From the NCBI RefSeq assembly GCF_021134715.1, contig NC_060022.1:1307001-1371000 (forward strand): DNA of 64,000 bases, given 5' to 3'. Within the stretch, counting starts at the first letter, position 1. Every line of letters begins with the position of its first letter. A program made the translations under genes and the position numbers. The notes under the pieces were generated by a model, which was given only the letters and a program-made list of their open reading frames with translations, was not told the origin of the DNA and did no database searches. This DNA is from Daphnia pulex. Taxonomy: Eukaryota > Arthropoda > Branchiopoda > Diplostraca > Daphniidae. This document shows, in pieces, positions 24,480 to 36,151 of the stretch.

Positions 24480-24862
24480 GGTAGAATCCAATTGCTCCGA
24501 AATCCGAATCCAAGTTGGTGATTGATGAACTGCCCGCTAAAAATCTGCTATCCAAATTAAATAGATGAATCCGAATACCGATTTAAAGAAGCTAGCCCTT
24601 GCTTGAACAACTACTACTGAACAAATGGTTTAAAAGATACACAAAGCATCAAGAAAGTGAAATTGAACCTCTTTTTCTCAGTAACTTGTATTAGAAAATA
24701 TAGTTGAAAAAATCTGTGAAAAAAGATCAGCACATGATTATTACTACGATTTAAATTGTGATTATAACGGTAGGCAAATGTAGCGTAAGCTGAGAATCAA
24801 ATAAGAAATAGAAAAGTCGTTGAGAAATAAAGAATCAACTGAAAAAGTTAAGTTCCAGAAAA
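24480..24862. other. Noncoding, 3' side of the VAT1-like gene
   Basis: AT-rich, no exon or repeat recognised. Confidence 0.5.
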
Positions 24863-26228
24863 CTAAGGTGTCAAAATAACTTTTCCGATGTTTTCACGTT
24901 CGGAAAGCCTTTTGGTAGCTTCAATGACCTGAATAAAGTGAAGGTTAGAAATATAAAATTTAAAACCCATTTTTTAAAATGTTTTACTTGATGGAAGGTC
25001 CACGTAGAATCAATTCTTGGACGGATCAGATTTTGTCGATACAATTCAAAAAGGTGAATTAAGGCATCACGATAGCGTTCAGGAAGTCGAGTTTTTACGT
25101 GAGTCAAATGAAACCCGGCAACAACTCGGCTATTTAGAACCAGATCGATTGGCTTTACCATCGAAGAGTACCACCAACTGCAAAATATTCGCCACAGACT
25201 AAGAGTTTCCCCCGAAATCATATCGTTGGCTCCTACGTTAAATATCAATTAAACAATAATGCATATTTGCTAAAATCGCTTTTACCTATTAGAATAGCTC
25301 GTCCCAAGTCCTTGACTAGATTTTGAGTACGTTTAAAGTTATCGCCTGATGTGAAATCTAATGCAATGTCTACTCCCTCGGGACAGGCGATTTTCACTGC
25401 CTTGTCCCAACAAGGGTCCAGTGAATCTATAGTTACGTCAACGCCGTTTCCACGGATGGTTTCATGCTTGCCGGGGGATGCCAATCCAATCACTCGAACA
25501 TCTGGGACACTTTTTGCTAGCTGAGTCGCTGCCCAGCCAACACCACCTAAATTCGATCAATATGTAACGTAATCGACACAAATATTGTTCGATTTATTTC
25601 CTACCTGCTGCCGAAGGAATCAACACTGTTTGGGAGCTACGCAAATTTCCAATATCAAATAAGCAGAAGTACGCCGTCAAATAATTAATTGGAAAAGCTG
25701 CAGCTTCATTAAAAGACATAGACTCTGGGATGACAGTGCAATCTGAAGCTTCTACACACACAAATTCAGTTTGAAGGCCAGGTGTCCCAGTATGTACCAT
25801 GACTCTATCTCCTTCCTGAATCGAAAAAAAAACTGTAAATTTAATGAAGCTGAAGACATAATACATTTTCAAGAAGGAACAGCCACTGACCTTCAGGTTT
25901 TCAACTTTGGATCCCACTCTAACTACAAGTCCAGAGCATTCTAACCCCATAGTAAAAGGTGGCCCAGGTTCATTTCGTACAAGGCCTTGTCTGGTGTAAA
26001 CATCCGCAAAATTCAGACCACATGCCTTGACATTTATTAGTACCTGGTTGTCGTCAGGAACTGTTTTGTAGGGAAGGCTTTGTACCTAACTTAATCAAAG
26101 TTTAGATTTTAAAAAAGATCATTGTTAATGTATGAATGTAACTATAAAAGTATAAAACCTACTTGAATTTTGTCAAAGCCACCATAAGCCTTTAGTACAA
26201 CAGAAAGGGAAGAAACTGAATCCGACAT
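24863..26228 (-). CDS. VAT1: VAT1-like zinc-free quinone oxidoreductase (MDR family), 6 exons
   Basis: Medium-chain dehydrogenase/reductase related to synaptic vesicle membrane protein VAT-1 and zeta-crystallin-type NADPH:quinone oxidoreductases, expected to be cytosolic or membrane-associated. Exons on minus are 26228-26163, 26085-25891, 25815-25605, 25546-25286, 25232-24988 and 24928-24863. They give 347 residues with every phase consistent. The catalytic half has VKACGLNFADVYTRQGL and GLECSGLVVRVG. The Rossmann half has SAAGGVGWAATQLAKSV, the NADPH-binding glycine motif near residues 155-160, then GVDIALDFTSGDN. It ends VIEATKRLSERENIGKVIL. Zinc-ligand cysteines of alcohol dehydrogenases are not seen, as expected for this subfamily. 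A 5' UTR intron is likely (donor near 26,303, acceptor just before the ATG). The neighbouring Kunitz gene is on the same strand and looks unrelated. Confidence 0.92.
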
Positions 26229-26559
26229 GTTTTATCTTAAACCATTAATGAATACAATCAAAATTAATGGAGAAGAACAACTTTATATTCATGTTTTGTT
26301 ACCTGGGAAACTTCAACGGTAGAACAGACTGCACAACACCTTTCTTTTTCTCGTCGAGACGTCGACAGTTCGACTTCTGCTTTGCATTCGTATGCGTCGC
26401 ATAAATATTTCATAACAATGTAAGACATCTAGCGGATGAAACTGTAATCTGAATCTGCAATTTTAAATTCAAACAGGAATGTTTACAATTTTGGATGATG
26501 CAGCGTATATTTGCAAGACCGAATTGAATCAAATCGACTTGTCAGATTATTACACAAAA

Positions 26560-27348
26560 TTATACAGTGGTTAATGCAGGATCGCAAACAGCTGCGACTG
26601 ACGGACCGTAATAGCAGGCCTGCTCGCATTCCTGTTCTGTAGGAAATCTGTTGCCGTTTCCGTCGCATCCGCTAAATCGGAATGGTTTGCATAATCCGGA
26701 AGCAGCCTCGAAAAAGTAGCTGGGAATGGATGCCGAACATGATCGACTTCCTTCGTCTTTTTTTTGTAAACATATGGAAGAACCTCCATCACTGATCAGC
26801 TCATTTAATCCTGTAAATAATGAAAAACACCTTATTTCACTTGAATAATTTTAAAAATTAAATAATAACGTTTTGAATGTTTTCTTCAACTGAAATTGAA
26901 TGCGCCTCTTATAGAGGTCTCATACCTTTTCTATTGCACTTGGCTAGACAGGCGTGTTGGTTCCTAAACAAATTCGCAGTACCAAAACAGCCCCCGTAAA
27001 TAAATTTCTCGCCTAGTAAAATTTGCGCAATAATTCAAATACAAAATAGGAAAAAAAAAAGAAAATATAAATTTTAAAAATTACATTTCTCCGTTTGGGC
27101 ATTGTAAGTCCAGCGGATAAAAAAGCCTTTGCACTGAACTGAGCCTTCTATTGGAGGAAGAAAACAAATGCTGGGTCTATTGCGGGCATCTTCAACGGTC
27201 GTAGGATCTGCATCGACTGTTAAATTCCAATTATGTTAAAAATATTTCTTTCTGTTTGAATTGTGTTAAACTTACACTCAGGATTAGCCCATGCAGATGT
27301 CACGTAGACGAAAAGAAGGACAAATTTAACTGTTTGTACTAATAACAT
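26560..27348 (-). CDS. Secreted protein with two Kunitz/BPTI domains, 4 exons
   Basis: Predicted secreted serine protease inhibitor of 180 residues. Exons on minus are 27348-27276, 27216-27085, 27012-26926 and 26810-26560, all GT-AG with matching phase. Residues 1-21 form a signal peptide ending TSAWA. Kunitz domain 1 has cysteines at 42, 53, 69, 77, 90 and 94; domain 2 at 111, 122, 138, 146, 159 and 163. Spacings of 15, 7, 12 and 3 after the second cysteine are exactly those of the family. The first spacing is 10, not the usual 8, in both domains, so the reactive loop is longer. The presumed P1 residue is Lys54 in domain 1 (trypsin-like target) and Ser123 in domain 2. An extra cysteine (173) lies in the short tail. 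The target protease is unknown. Confidence 0.93.
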
Positions 27349-27349
27349 A

Positions 27350-28080
27350 GCGATGTGAAAATATTTGCCGTTAGTTGTTCCTTTACGTCAGTTTGAAGTT
27401 CGACTGAAGAAAGACAGCCGATTCTCGGTCTTTATGTACCGACACTGTCCTCGATGAAAATTGAATTTACAAATGCTATGGAGACGCCATGCTATTTTTG
27501 TTCTAACCTTCTCTTGAAGTGGTTCTTATATGATGCAAAAGATGTGGTAAAACTCAGAATTTCCTTTCCTGGATAGTATGCGTTTCATCAGATTTCTCAA
27601 AAACTAACTTTACATATTACGGTACGTTGCACTCAGTTTATTATTGGGGAATTTAGGAAACTAATGGAAACTCGAGCTTCTTTGTCCTGGGAAACAGTTT
27701 TATCAACAGTTAACATATGCGGATGCCAACATATGGACTTCATTTGTGAGGCAACTGTCATTATGGATTGAGCATGTAGCACAGAGCATTATCTATGAAA
27801 CGGTTGCGTAAATAAATTACAATGTGGAATTACATCGACCTACAATATGTTGACTAGGAGAATGACAAAATGGTATAGATTGGTATTTCAATTATTCGAG
27901 GATTAATTCGGAAGAAACTTTAGGGCAACTTCATCAATACCTAATTACCTATTGACATCTCATATACCTACAGATGTTTTAAGTTTTATTATACTACAAG
28001 ACTGCAAACGACATATTTACAGTAATTCTACACAACAAATGGGCACGTCCCTAGCAACAGAGGGAACCGCCAACAAATGT
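27350..28080. other. Intergenic, between Kunitz gene and receptor cluster
   Basis: Divergent promoter region: the Kunitz gene leaves to the left and the first receptor to the right. No coding exon or repeat recognised. Confidence 0.5.
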
Positions 28081-28085
28081 TTTCG

Positions 28086-28107
28086 TATAAAATCCAGTTT
28101 GAAATGG
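28086..28107 (+). promoter_or_regulatory. TATA plus shared downstream motif, receptor A
   Basis: TATAAAA at 28,086-28,092 followed directly by TCCAGTTTGAAAT. The same arrangement stands upstream of receptors B and C, with a partial form at D. Confidence 0.7.
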
Positions 28108-28352
28108 AGTGTGCCAACCTATTGGTTCGTTGGCCGGATTCAAGGTGAAACGTTATATTCATCAGGTATACATTTAGCCCGCATTAAGTAAAATTCTGCT
28201 TGAATGCCCTGCCTGATTTGTTTCTTTTTCTTCTACGAAGCTGAAATAGGGAAGGAAAAAAAATGTTCTAAATGCAGTTACGACGGTTTCCTTTTACAAA
28301 TAGAATCAGAGCGAGCTTCTTGTTCCTGTCGTCTTGAACGTGATTTTTTAAC

Positions 28353-30602
28353 ATGCTGTCGTTTCATCTGCTGGTAATTGTCATGGTTTTGAATTCGTTT
28401 TACTGTCCGACCTTATCGAGCCGGAACAACGGACTAAACGGCGAACACTTAATATTTGCCGTCTTTCCTGTAAGTATACCGGTACAAGGTTCTTAAAGCT
28501 TTGGCCGATGACAAATTCTGAAAAAGCCGATGATAATTCTGTTATTGTCTTGCTCAATATTCGTGAATATTTAACTTTTTTCAATTGCAAGAATCCGCCT
28601 TTTGACGTGGTTATTCAGAAACCAAATGGTAGCTTCAGCCATTTTGGCACTGGCCCATTGTGGCAATCGTGGCTGGCTAAAAAGCTCAACTTCACGTAGG
28701 ATTTTTAAATACGTGATCACAGCATGTATCGTGTTGTGAACGTTGAACATTTGGATTTTTATAGTTATTCCTACCGATATTTGATTTCAAACAAAACGAT
28801 GATCGAGAAATATGGCGAATCGACTATCGAGCTGTGTCTTCGTCTAGTGGCAGATAATGTAAGTCAGCACGAAAAACATAACCCGCCACATTTCGTATTA
28901 TATACATCAAGTCGATAAAGATCCGATTCTATTAATGGTGACTTTCAAATGAATTGCGATCGAATAGGAAGCTGATGCATGTGGCAATGGGATAATCGCT
29001 ACCCCGGAAAGAAAAAAGAATTTGGATTTTTCTTATTTCGTTTGGACAGAACCGTACTCCATGGTGGTACCTCAACCCGAGGAGGAGCCGCGACTCTTTG
29101 CTTTCGTTCGGCCATTTCAGCCACCAGTAATAAAAAAAATATTAAAAAAAAATGAATGTTATTATTTCATTTGGCAAATTTGTTGACACAGGTCTGGCTA
29201 CTCCTTTTTATAACCATAATCGCAGTGGTGTTTTCAATGAGTCTGTTTTCAAAAATTTCCATCTCCACCTTGAAAAATAATTCCCATGGAGGGTTGAAAT
29301 TCAGTAAGCAATCGACAACATTGTTCAACTTCGCCAGCTCTTACTTGGTGTATGTTATAAACATAATAACAAATCAAGGTAAATAATACCGTACGCTATT
29401 CATAAATACCGGTAATAAATCTACTAATTACTATAATTTAGAAAAATTGACTTCCATTCAAATTGACATTAATTATGCATTGATTTAATGTTTAATTTTT
29501 TTAATTTTTTAAATCCTAATGGTAAAAAAAATTATTATGACTGCATAGGTGGTAACATTCCTGTAATCCGTTTTTCGTTCCGGATTCTTGTCGGAGGTTG
29601 GCTGTTGGTGGCTACGGTTTTAGTCAATAGTTATTCTGGTACTGTCGTTTCATACCTAACCGTCCCTAAAATGAAACCGCCCATCAACACATTTGAAGAC
29701 TTGGCCAATAGCAAAGATGTTGGAATCTTAATCAAAGAAGATGTTGTCATCGGCTTACAAATATTGGTAAAATATAAGATGATTTCAGTTTTCAGACGCG
29801 TATCAGTTTCCGATTAGAAGATTAATTATCATTCATAATCAACTTAATAAAATCACTCATATATTAGTTCCATTAATACATCAATAAAATCGAGTTTTTT
29901 TTCTTCAAATTTATACTATACTTTCAGGCAGCTCAATCAGGAGTTCTTAAAACTCTAGCGGATCAAGCTCGACGCAATCCAGATCAGATTTTTAAAGATC
30001 AATCGAAAATCGACGTTCGTTTAGCTAGTGGGCATTACGCTTATGCTTTTGTAAGCAGCATTTCTTTTGATTATTTATCAAGCGTGAAAATATCAACATG
30101 TGAATACAAAATTTTTCTTGTAGCTTCAAACGTACTGCAAATTTTTCATCGCTAACCAATTGAAAAAGGATGGCATCTGCCGATTCAAAATGACGGACCC
30201 CCTATCGTTTGACAATGGATTCTGGTCAATCGCCTTTCGAAAGGACAGCAAGATCACGGCGAATATAAATGACGCGTACATTCATTTAATTTAATCTAAA
30301 AAATATTGATTGACAAAAGACGAAAATAACTCCCTATCCGCTATGCTTATATTAGAATAATACTGCTCTGGGAAAGTGGTCTACTTCCGTTCTGGGTAAA
30401 AGGCTCCATTCCGCGAGCGCCGAAATGTTTCTCCAAAACCAATCCACGTTCGGTGATGACCAGCCAAGATCAAATTTTACTAAAGGACTTGATCAGCGCT
30501 TTCTTCATCTTGGGCATCGGTCTTGGCCTGGCAACCTTTGCCTTCCTTGTCGAGAAAATAATTTACTTCCGATTCCGTCGGACTTCATTGGTCATTTTGT
30601 AG
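28353..30602 (+). CDS. Ionotropic receptor A (iGluR-like, no amino-terminal domain), 9 exons
   Basis: Predicted ligand-gated cation channel of the ionotropic receptor type, 466 residues. Exons: 28353-28469, 28592-28695, 28765-28858, 28968-29126, 29192-29378, 29549-29766, 29928-30050, 30124-30275, 30356-30602; phases all close. After a signal peptide the first ligand-binding half contains [25 protein letters not shown] and [12 protein letters not shown]. Arg120 there is in the place of the glutamate-binding arginine of iGluRs. Membrane segments: [19 protein letters not shown] (M1), a pore segment near [34 protein letters not shown] (M3, equivalent to the SYTANLAAF motif), and [20 protein letters not shown] (M4). 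The second ligand-binding half lies between M3 and M4. Length fits receptors lacking the large amino-terminal domain. The ligand is unknown. Confidence 0.9.
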
Positions 30603-30875
30603 CGGCGAAAAAAAAAACAGCTTACTATTAATCGAAAAAATAGGACGTAGTTACGTGTGTTTGTTGTATCACGTATAGTTAATTGAATTGTTTACTCTTC
30701 ATGTAAAGTTATGTATAGCCTCGGTGAGTGTATGCATATCACATGATGAGATCATGCACTCATGAATTCAAAAAAAAACAAACAAACGTGAACAAACGTT
30801 AAAAAAGAAGCCTTTGATGTACGATTTATGATTCAGTCTTAATTTGAATAAATCATTGGACCATAAATATTTGGA
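30603..30875. other. 3' flank of receptor A
   Basis: AT-rich, with an AATAAA near 30,847 that may serve as poly(A) signal. Ends where R unit 1 starts. Confidence 0.5.
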
Positions 30876-32308
30876 CGAGGAGATGCCAGTGTGGCGGCAG
30901 GTCCCTTTGGTCATAAAAATTTCTAGTTGGCAGTTGCAAAAGATTTTGTTGAAGTGTAAATTTTTTTCGAATTTGATTATTTACCCATCAACAAAGTTGT
31001 GAGGTAAAAAACCGGGCCTGATCTGAAGTCGTTCTTCAAGTGTGCTATTTAATAAACCCTAACTGAGTCAACAAAAACGGCAAGAGAAAACATTTCTAGT
31101 CAACCGCCTAGCTCTGGAATAATCGTACTTATGTTAACATTTACAATCAACGAAGAAATAGTCAAAAAGAAAGAACAGAGATGACGTTTCTCCTACCTTT
31201 AAGCCTGGAAAATACGGCCAGGCATCCACAACTGCTCCATCTGTAGAAGAGTTGAATCCACCAGGCAGGATAGGAAAAAGGGGGTCCTCGTGAATACCCC
31301 CACATTCACATAGATGTACACAAAGACATTTAAGGAAAGGGGAAGATGAGATCCGTAACTCGACCGACGGTAGTTTTCCAGTCAAACGGGATGCTGTTTA
31401 TCTAATTAAAAAAGGGAAAAATGGGCTATGAAAATATTTGCAGAAACATTTAAGCACAGTCTATGCATTAAGTAAGGAAAAGTTGAAAATGACAGTGGGT
31501 AAACCCTAATTATTAATAAATGGGAGGATTGAAGAATTCCATGTACACTGATGGTAAAAATATTTGGCAGGTAACAGAAATAAAAGTAACAAAAATCGGT
31601 AACCCCAAAAATCATTACAAAAGTGATGATACTTGCTGATGACAGATCAATACCAGCACAAGCAAAACTTGCATATCGTGTGGTTATGATGGCTGGCTCA
31701 GGCCTCAAATCTACAGAAAGAAAAAGCCGAAAAGGTTACACATAAAGTGTCTGCCATGCATCGACAGGGGGAATACATGATAAATGCTAATCAGGAACTA
31801 AAACAGAAGCTTCCACAAATATTGAACAAGTTTAACCCTTCTATTGAAGCTCCCATAATCATTCAATTTTATCCTTAGTTTTATTTACCTGCTAAACAAC
31901 ATGGAGTACATAGAGTATTAAGCTCTTCTATAAAGAGACGTGACCATAGTTGATGTGGTGATTGGTGAACACATTTTTGTAATTTTATTTTTGTGCCATT
32001 TTTGCAACAAGTATTTGAGCAACCACGACGTTTCCTAAATAGTGGTCGTTCTTCCCGGTCGTTCCGTTTTCCTTTTAACCTTAAACTTCGTCTCTTTTTT
32101 CGAAACTAGGAAAGCAGACGACTCAATCACTCCAATCTTCCATTCTAATTAGCCAGGCTTATAAGATATCGATTAATCGACATCCCTCCGTTTAATCCCA
32201 ACCGCTCAAAAACGATCAAAGCAATTTTCTCACTCGCGCTCGTCATCCGCTGAACGGATCGAGATTAATTTATTATCTAATAATTGGTCTCATCAAGTGC
32301 ACTGAGCC
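30876..32308 (-). repeat. R unit, copy 1 (about 1.43 kb)
   Basis: One of three same-orientation copies of a dispersed unit (others 38,865-40,190 and 57,366-58,791). Shared blocks in order: GCCAGTGTGGCGG at the left end; TTGTGAGGTA followed by GGGCCTGATC; CCACCAGGCAGGATAGG; GGGGTCCTCGTGAATACCCC; AACGGGATGCTGTTTATCTA; a conserved splice-donor-like site near 31,887 on the minus strand; and AACCGCTCAAAA plus CACTGAGCC at the right end. Minus strand is given because splice-like sites read that way. No transposase frame or terminal inverted repeat was found. Confidence 0.85.
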
Positions 32309-32745
32309 CCCTTACCACGTCATTGACGAATGACGTAGTCACTAAAATATTGATTGACGTTAATTGTGTTTACATTATTAAGAACCAATAGGTGCCCAAT
32401 AAACGGCGGTCAATAATTTCTCAGTTAATTATTAAAAACGTTTCTTACAATCGTATCATACAAATAAATAAATAAATAAAAATGTGACGAAAACTAAACT
32501 CTGTTACGCAAAGGAACACAAGGTTGCCTTGTTGACTTTCAGTCGAATAGAACTGAATTCATCTGAAAGAGAAAACATAGTTGATTCGCGTTTTAATTAT
32601 TCGGAGTCCAATTAATGTCCGCTTTAGAACAACTTCGGTAATCAAACGAAAAACGAATAGTACAGCAGCGATGACTTTTCATTGACTGCAACAGCCAATG
32701 TATAAGTTCAGCCTAGCAACTACATCAGCACAACATCTAATTCCC
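32309..32745. other. 5' flank of receptor B
   Basis: AT-rich intergenic DNA with no exon recognised; includes a short AAAT repeat near 32,463. Confidence 0.5.
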
Positions 32746-32749
32746 CCTA

Positions 32750-32771
32750 TATAAAACCCAATTTGAAATGA
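32750..32771 (+). promoter_or_regulatory. TATA plus shared downstream motif, receptor B
   Basis: TATAAAACCCAATTTGAAAT, matching the modules of receptors A and C. A 5' UTR intron is likely, since TTTACAG stands directly before the start codon region at 32,974. Confidence 0.75.
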
Positions 32772-32975
32772 TTCGACAAACCAATAGTTGGTTATAGCTA
32801 GCGACAGGTTGAGCTCTCAAATGAATAGTTAGAATTCTTACACAGTCTTAAAAACAAACGAAAATGAATGGCCTGTTGTCTAAGATGTTTTTACTTTTTG
32901 TTTGTTATTTCTTGTGAAAAAGGAGAAGAGGAACATTCTTATACTTTGGTTAAAAATATTTTTTAAATTTACAGT

Positions 32976-35161
32976 ATGCCGTCTCTCCTTTTTCTGGTAC
33001 TTTTATTAATAGTGGCAGACGGGTCATGGTCGACGGAATCGAGCCGCAATTACGGACTGAACGGCGCCCATTTAGTATTTGCTGTCTATCATGTAAGTAT
33101 TACGTACAAACTTATTCAAAATAGCCACGGAAAAATTATAAAAAAAAACTATCGACGTGTTCTGTTTCACTATTTTGTGTGATGCGTACTGGATCTCGCT
33201 GCTGGATCTTTCCCTTTTTCAATCAAGAATCCTCCTTATGACGCAGTTATTCCGAAACCAAATGGTAGCTACAGCCACTTTGGCACTGGTCCAATATGGC
33301 ATTCGTGGATGTCCAAAAAGCTTAACTTCACGTAGGATTTTTAATATTAGTTATAGCTTAACGTATCGTTATAATGAGATATTGGTACATTGATAGTTAT
33401 TCCTACCGATATGCGATTCTGAACAAAACGATGGCTGAGAAATATGGCGAGTCGGGCATCGATTTGTGTCTTCGTCTAGTGGAAGATAATGTAAGGATCA
33501 GCAGAACGGAGAGAAAATGAATGATTTCTTTCTATATTTAGTCTAAATTATTAATGTTGACTTTCAAATGAACTGGTCTCGAATAGGAAGTTGATGCGTG
33601 CACCAATGGGATAATCGCTACCCCGGAAAGAAAAAAGAATTTGGATTTTTCTTATTTCATTTGGACAGAACGGTACTCCATGATTGTACCTACGCCCGAG
33701 GAAGAGCCGCGACTCTTTGCTTTCGTTCGGCCATTTCAGCCAACTGTAATAGAAAAATACTAAAAAAATGAATGTTATTATTTCATTTGGCAAATTTGTT
33801 GACACAGGTCTGGCTACTCCTTTTTATAACCATGATCGCGGTGGTGATCGCAATGAGCCTTTTTTCGAAAATCTCATTAATCTCCATCAAGAAAAATAAT
33901 TCCAGAGATCAACTGAAGTCGAAATTCATTAAGAAATCGATGACATTGACCAACTATGCCAGTTATTACTTGGTGTATGTTTTGAACATCATAACAAACC
34001 AAGGTAAAAATAAAATATATGTAGTCGTCCTCATCTATCGGTAAACACTTTGAATAAAATATTTGTTAGGATTATATTATTGGTTTTATAAAAAATTTAA
34101 AATTTACCATGAAAATATTTTTTTACAATACGCGTGCATATAGGTGGTAACGTTGCTGTTGCCCACTTCTCATTCCGCATCCTTGTGGGAGTATGGATTC
34201 TGATTGCCACAGTATTAGTCAATAGCTATTCTGGAACTGTCGTCTCATACCTTACCGTCCCTAAGATGAAACCGCACATCAACACATTTGAAGATTTGGC
34301 CGATAGCAAAGAAGTCGGAATTCTTATTAAGGAAGATGTTGTCATTGGTCTCCAGATCCTAGTAAAAAAATATTTTGTTTTTATGAAATAATTCAGACGC
34401 TATCATACATATGATCGTTTATAATTACTTTTACGTGTTACCATATAGATGAAATAATAGATAAAGATTCCAGATGTTAGAATCAAATTTGCATTTCATT
34501 TTTCAGGGAGCCAAATCAGGAGTTTTAAAAACTTTAGCAGACCAAGCCAGGCGCAATCCAGCAGATCGCATTCTAAAGGATCAATCAGAGATCGACGTTC
34601 GTTTAGCAACCGGGCGTTACGCTTATGCTTTTGTAAGCGTTTCTGTTAATTTGATCAAGATAGCTTTTGAAATCAAAACACATTTGTCTTATAGTTACAA
34701 ACGTACTGCAAATTTTTCGTCGCTAACCAACTTAAAAAAGATGGCATCTGCCGATTCAAAGTGACGGATCCTCTATCATTTCAAGCTGGATTCTGGGTAG
34801 TTTTTCTTCAAAAGGACAGCAAAATCACGGCGAAAATGAACGGCGGGTACATTTTCAATTCAATTAAAATATTAATCTATGACTAGTAGCATAAATTTCT
34901 ACTGTATGTCTTAGAATTATACTGCTCTGGGAAAGTGGATTACTTCCGTTCTGGGTAAAAGGCTCCATTCCGCGAGCGCCGAAATGTTTCTCCAAAACAA
35001 ATCAACGTTCGGTGATGAGCCGTCAAGATCCAATTATTCTAAAAGACTTGATGAGCGCTTTCTTCATTTTGGGCATCGGTCTTGGCCTGGCAACCTTAGC
35101 CTTCCTTGTCGAGAAAATAATTTACTTTCGAAGCCGTCGCACTTCATTGTTGATTTTGTAG
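32976..35161 (+). CDS. Ionotropic receptor B, 9 exons
   Basis: Closest paralogue of receptor A, 470 residues, same nine-exon plan and intron phases. Exons: 32976-33092, 33228-33331, 33397-33490, 33587-33745, 33808-34003, 34144-34361, 34507-34632, 34695-34846, 34915-35161. The first ligand-binding half has [17 protein letters not shown] and [12 protein letters not shown] with the binding-site arginine kept. M1 is [20 protein letters not shown]3 is [19 protein letters not shown] and M4 is [20 protein letters not shown]. Exon 5 is nine bases longer than in A and exon 7 three bases longer. Intron DNA before exon 5 is virtually identical to that of A, so the pair is recent or has undergone gene conversion. 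AATAAA near 35,185. Confidence 0.9.
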
Positions 35162-35489
35162 TGCGGAAAAAGCATTTTGCTATCAATAAAGACAACAGAT
35201 AGCCGTTTTGCACAAAATTACTGGATTGTTATCCCTCGCCCGTCGTCAGTTACGTAAAGTTAGACTACATATCCTCACTCTGAATGTCTATGTACGGGTT
35301 TTAATGCACTTCTAAACGAAAAACTGACGTTGCTATGATTTTATGAATTATACAAGCATAATCATTTGAATAATTTGCCGATAATTTGTACAGATGTATT
35401 TTGAAAACTCGCAAAAACGTAATACAGCTGGATGTAACTACTCGAACCCGTTATGGCAAAAAAACAAACAAAAAAAACATTTATTTTAA

Positions 35490-35748
35490 CCTTCTGCTGG
35501 TTGCTGGTTCATGGTGTGAATTTCTAACGCTAGCCAGTAGCCAATTGCATATAAGATTGATTGATTTGATGAGCGCTTTCTTCATATTAGGAATTGGACT
35601 CGGTCTGTCGGCGCTGGCCTTCCTTGTTGAAAAAGTTATTTGCTTTAGAGGCCGACCGAAGACAGTCATGGCTGTCAGTTGTGGTGAACCAACAACGACA
35701 TTAGAAAGCCAAGAGCAGCCGTCAAGCGCAATCGAAATTCTTGAATAA
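35490..35748 (+). pseudogene. Isolated last-exon relic of an ionotropic receptor
   Basis: Encodes [16 protein letters not shown], the M4 segment, followed by ALAFLVEK and a divergent hydrophilic tail ending in a stop at 35,748. No upstream receptor exons are in place, and the LLWESG start of the exon is missing or unrecognisable. It lies 0.4 kb downstream of receptor B and is best read as a partial tandem duplicate. A functional single-pass peptide cannot be excluded. Confidence 0.7.
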
Positions 35749-35749
35749 G

Positions 35750-36030
35750 AAAACACTAGTTGTCGTGCAATAAATAGTAATTACAGAAGGGAATTAGATT
35801 CGTAAAACTTGGCGATATTTTCATCGCATTTGGTGCATCAGTATCATATAAGTTTTCAGGTCGCCAAGGCTACATGACGTTTCAATCACTTTTCAATTAT
35901 TTAGCGCTCAATTAAGAGTAGAGGTTAATAGGTTTATAACTTCCATTAAACGAAATTTGTAGCGGTATACGCATGATGACGTGGCCGTTTATACCGGACG
36001 TCAAGGACTTGGCCTTGCGTTCCTATCCGC
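35750..36030. other. 5' flank of receptor C
   Basis: Intergenic; nothing recognised before the TATA box at 36,032. Confidence 0.5.
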
Positions 36031-36031
36031 G

Positions 36032-36053
36032 TATAAAACCCAGTTAGAAATTG
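36032..36053 (+). promoter_or_regulatory. TATA plus shared downstream motif, receptor C
   Basis: TATAAAACCCAGTTAGAAAT, a slightly diverged copy of the module at A and B; the ATG is 120 bp downstream without need of a UTR intron. Confidence 0.72.
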
Positions 36054-36151
36054 GCAAACGAACAAGTAGCCTGTAACTCTGAATTCTGCTCCGGACGACA
36101 ATCTAGCTGCCGAGATTTCAATTCTTTCTCTTTGAAATTCGATTTTCGATC

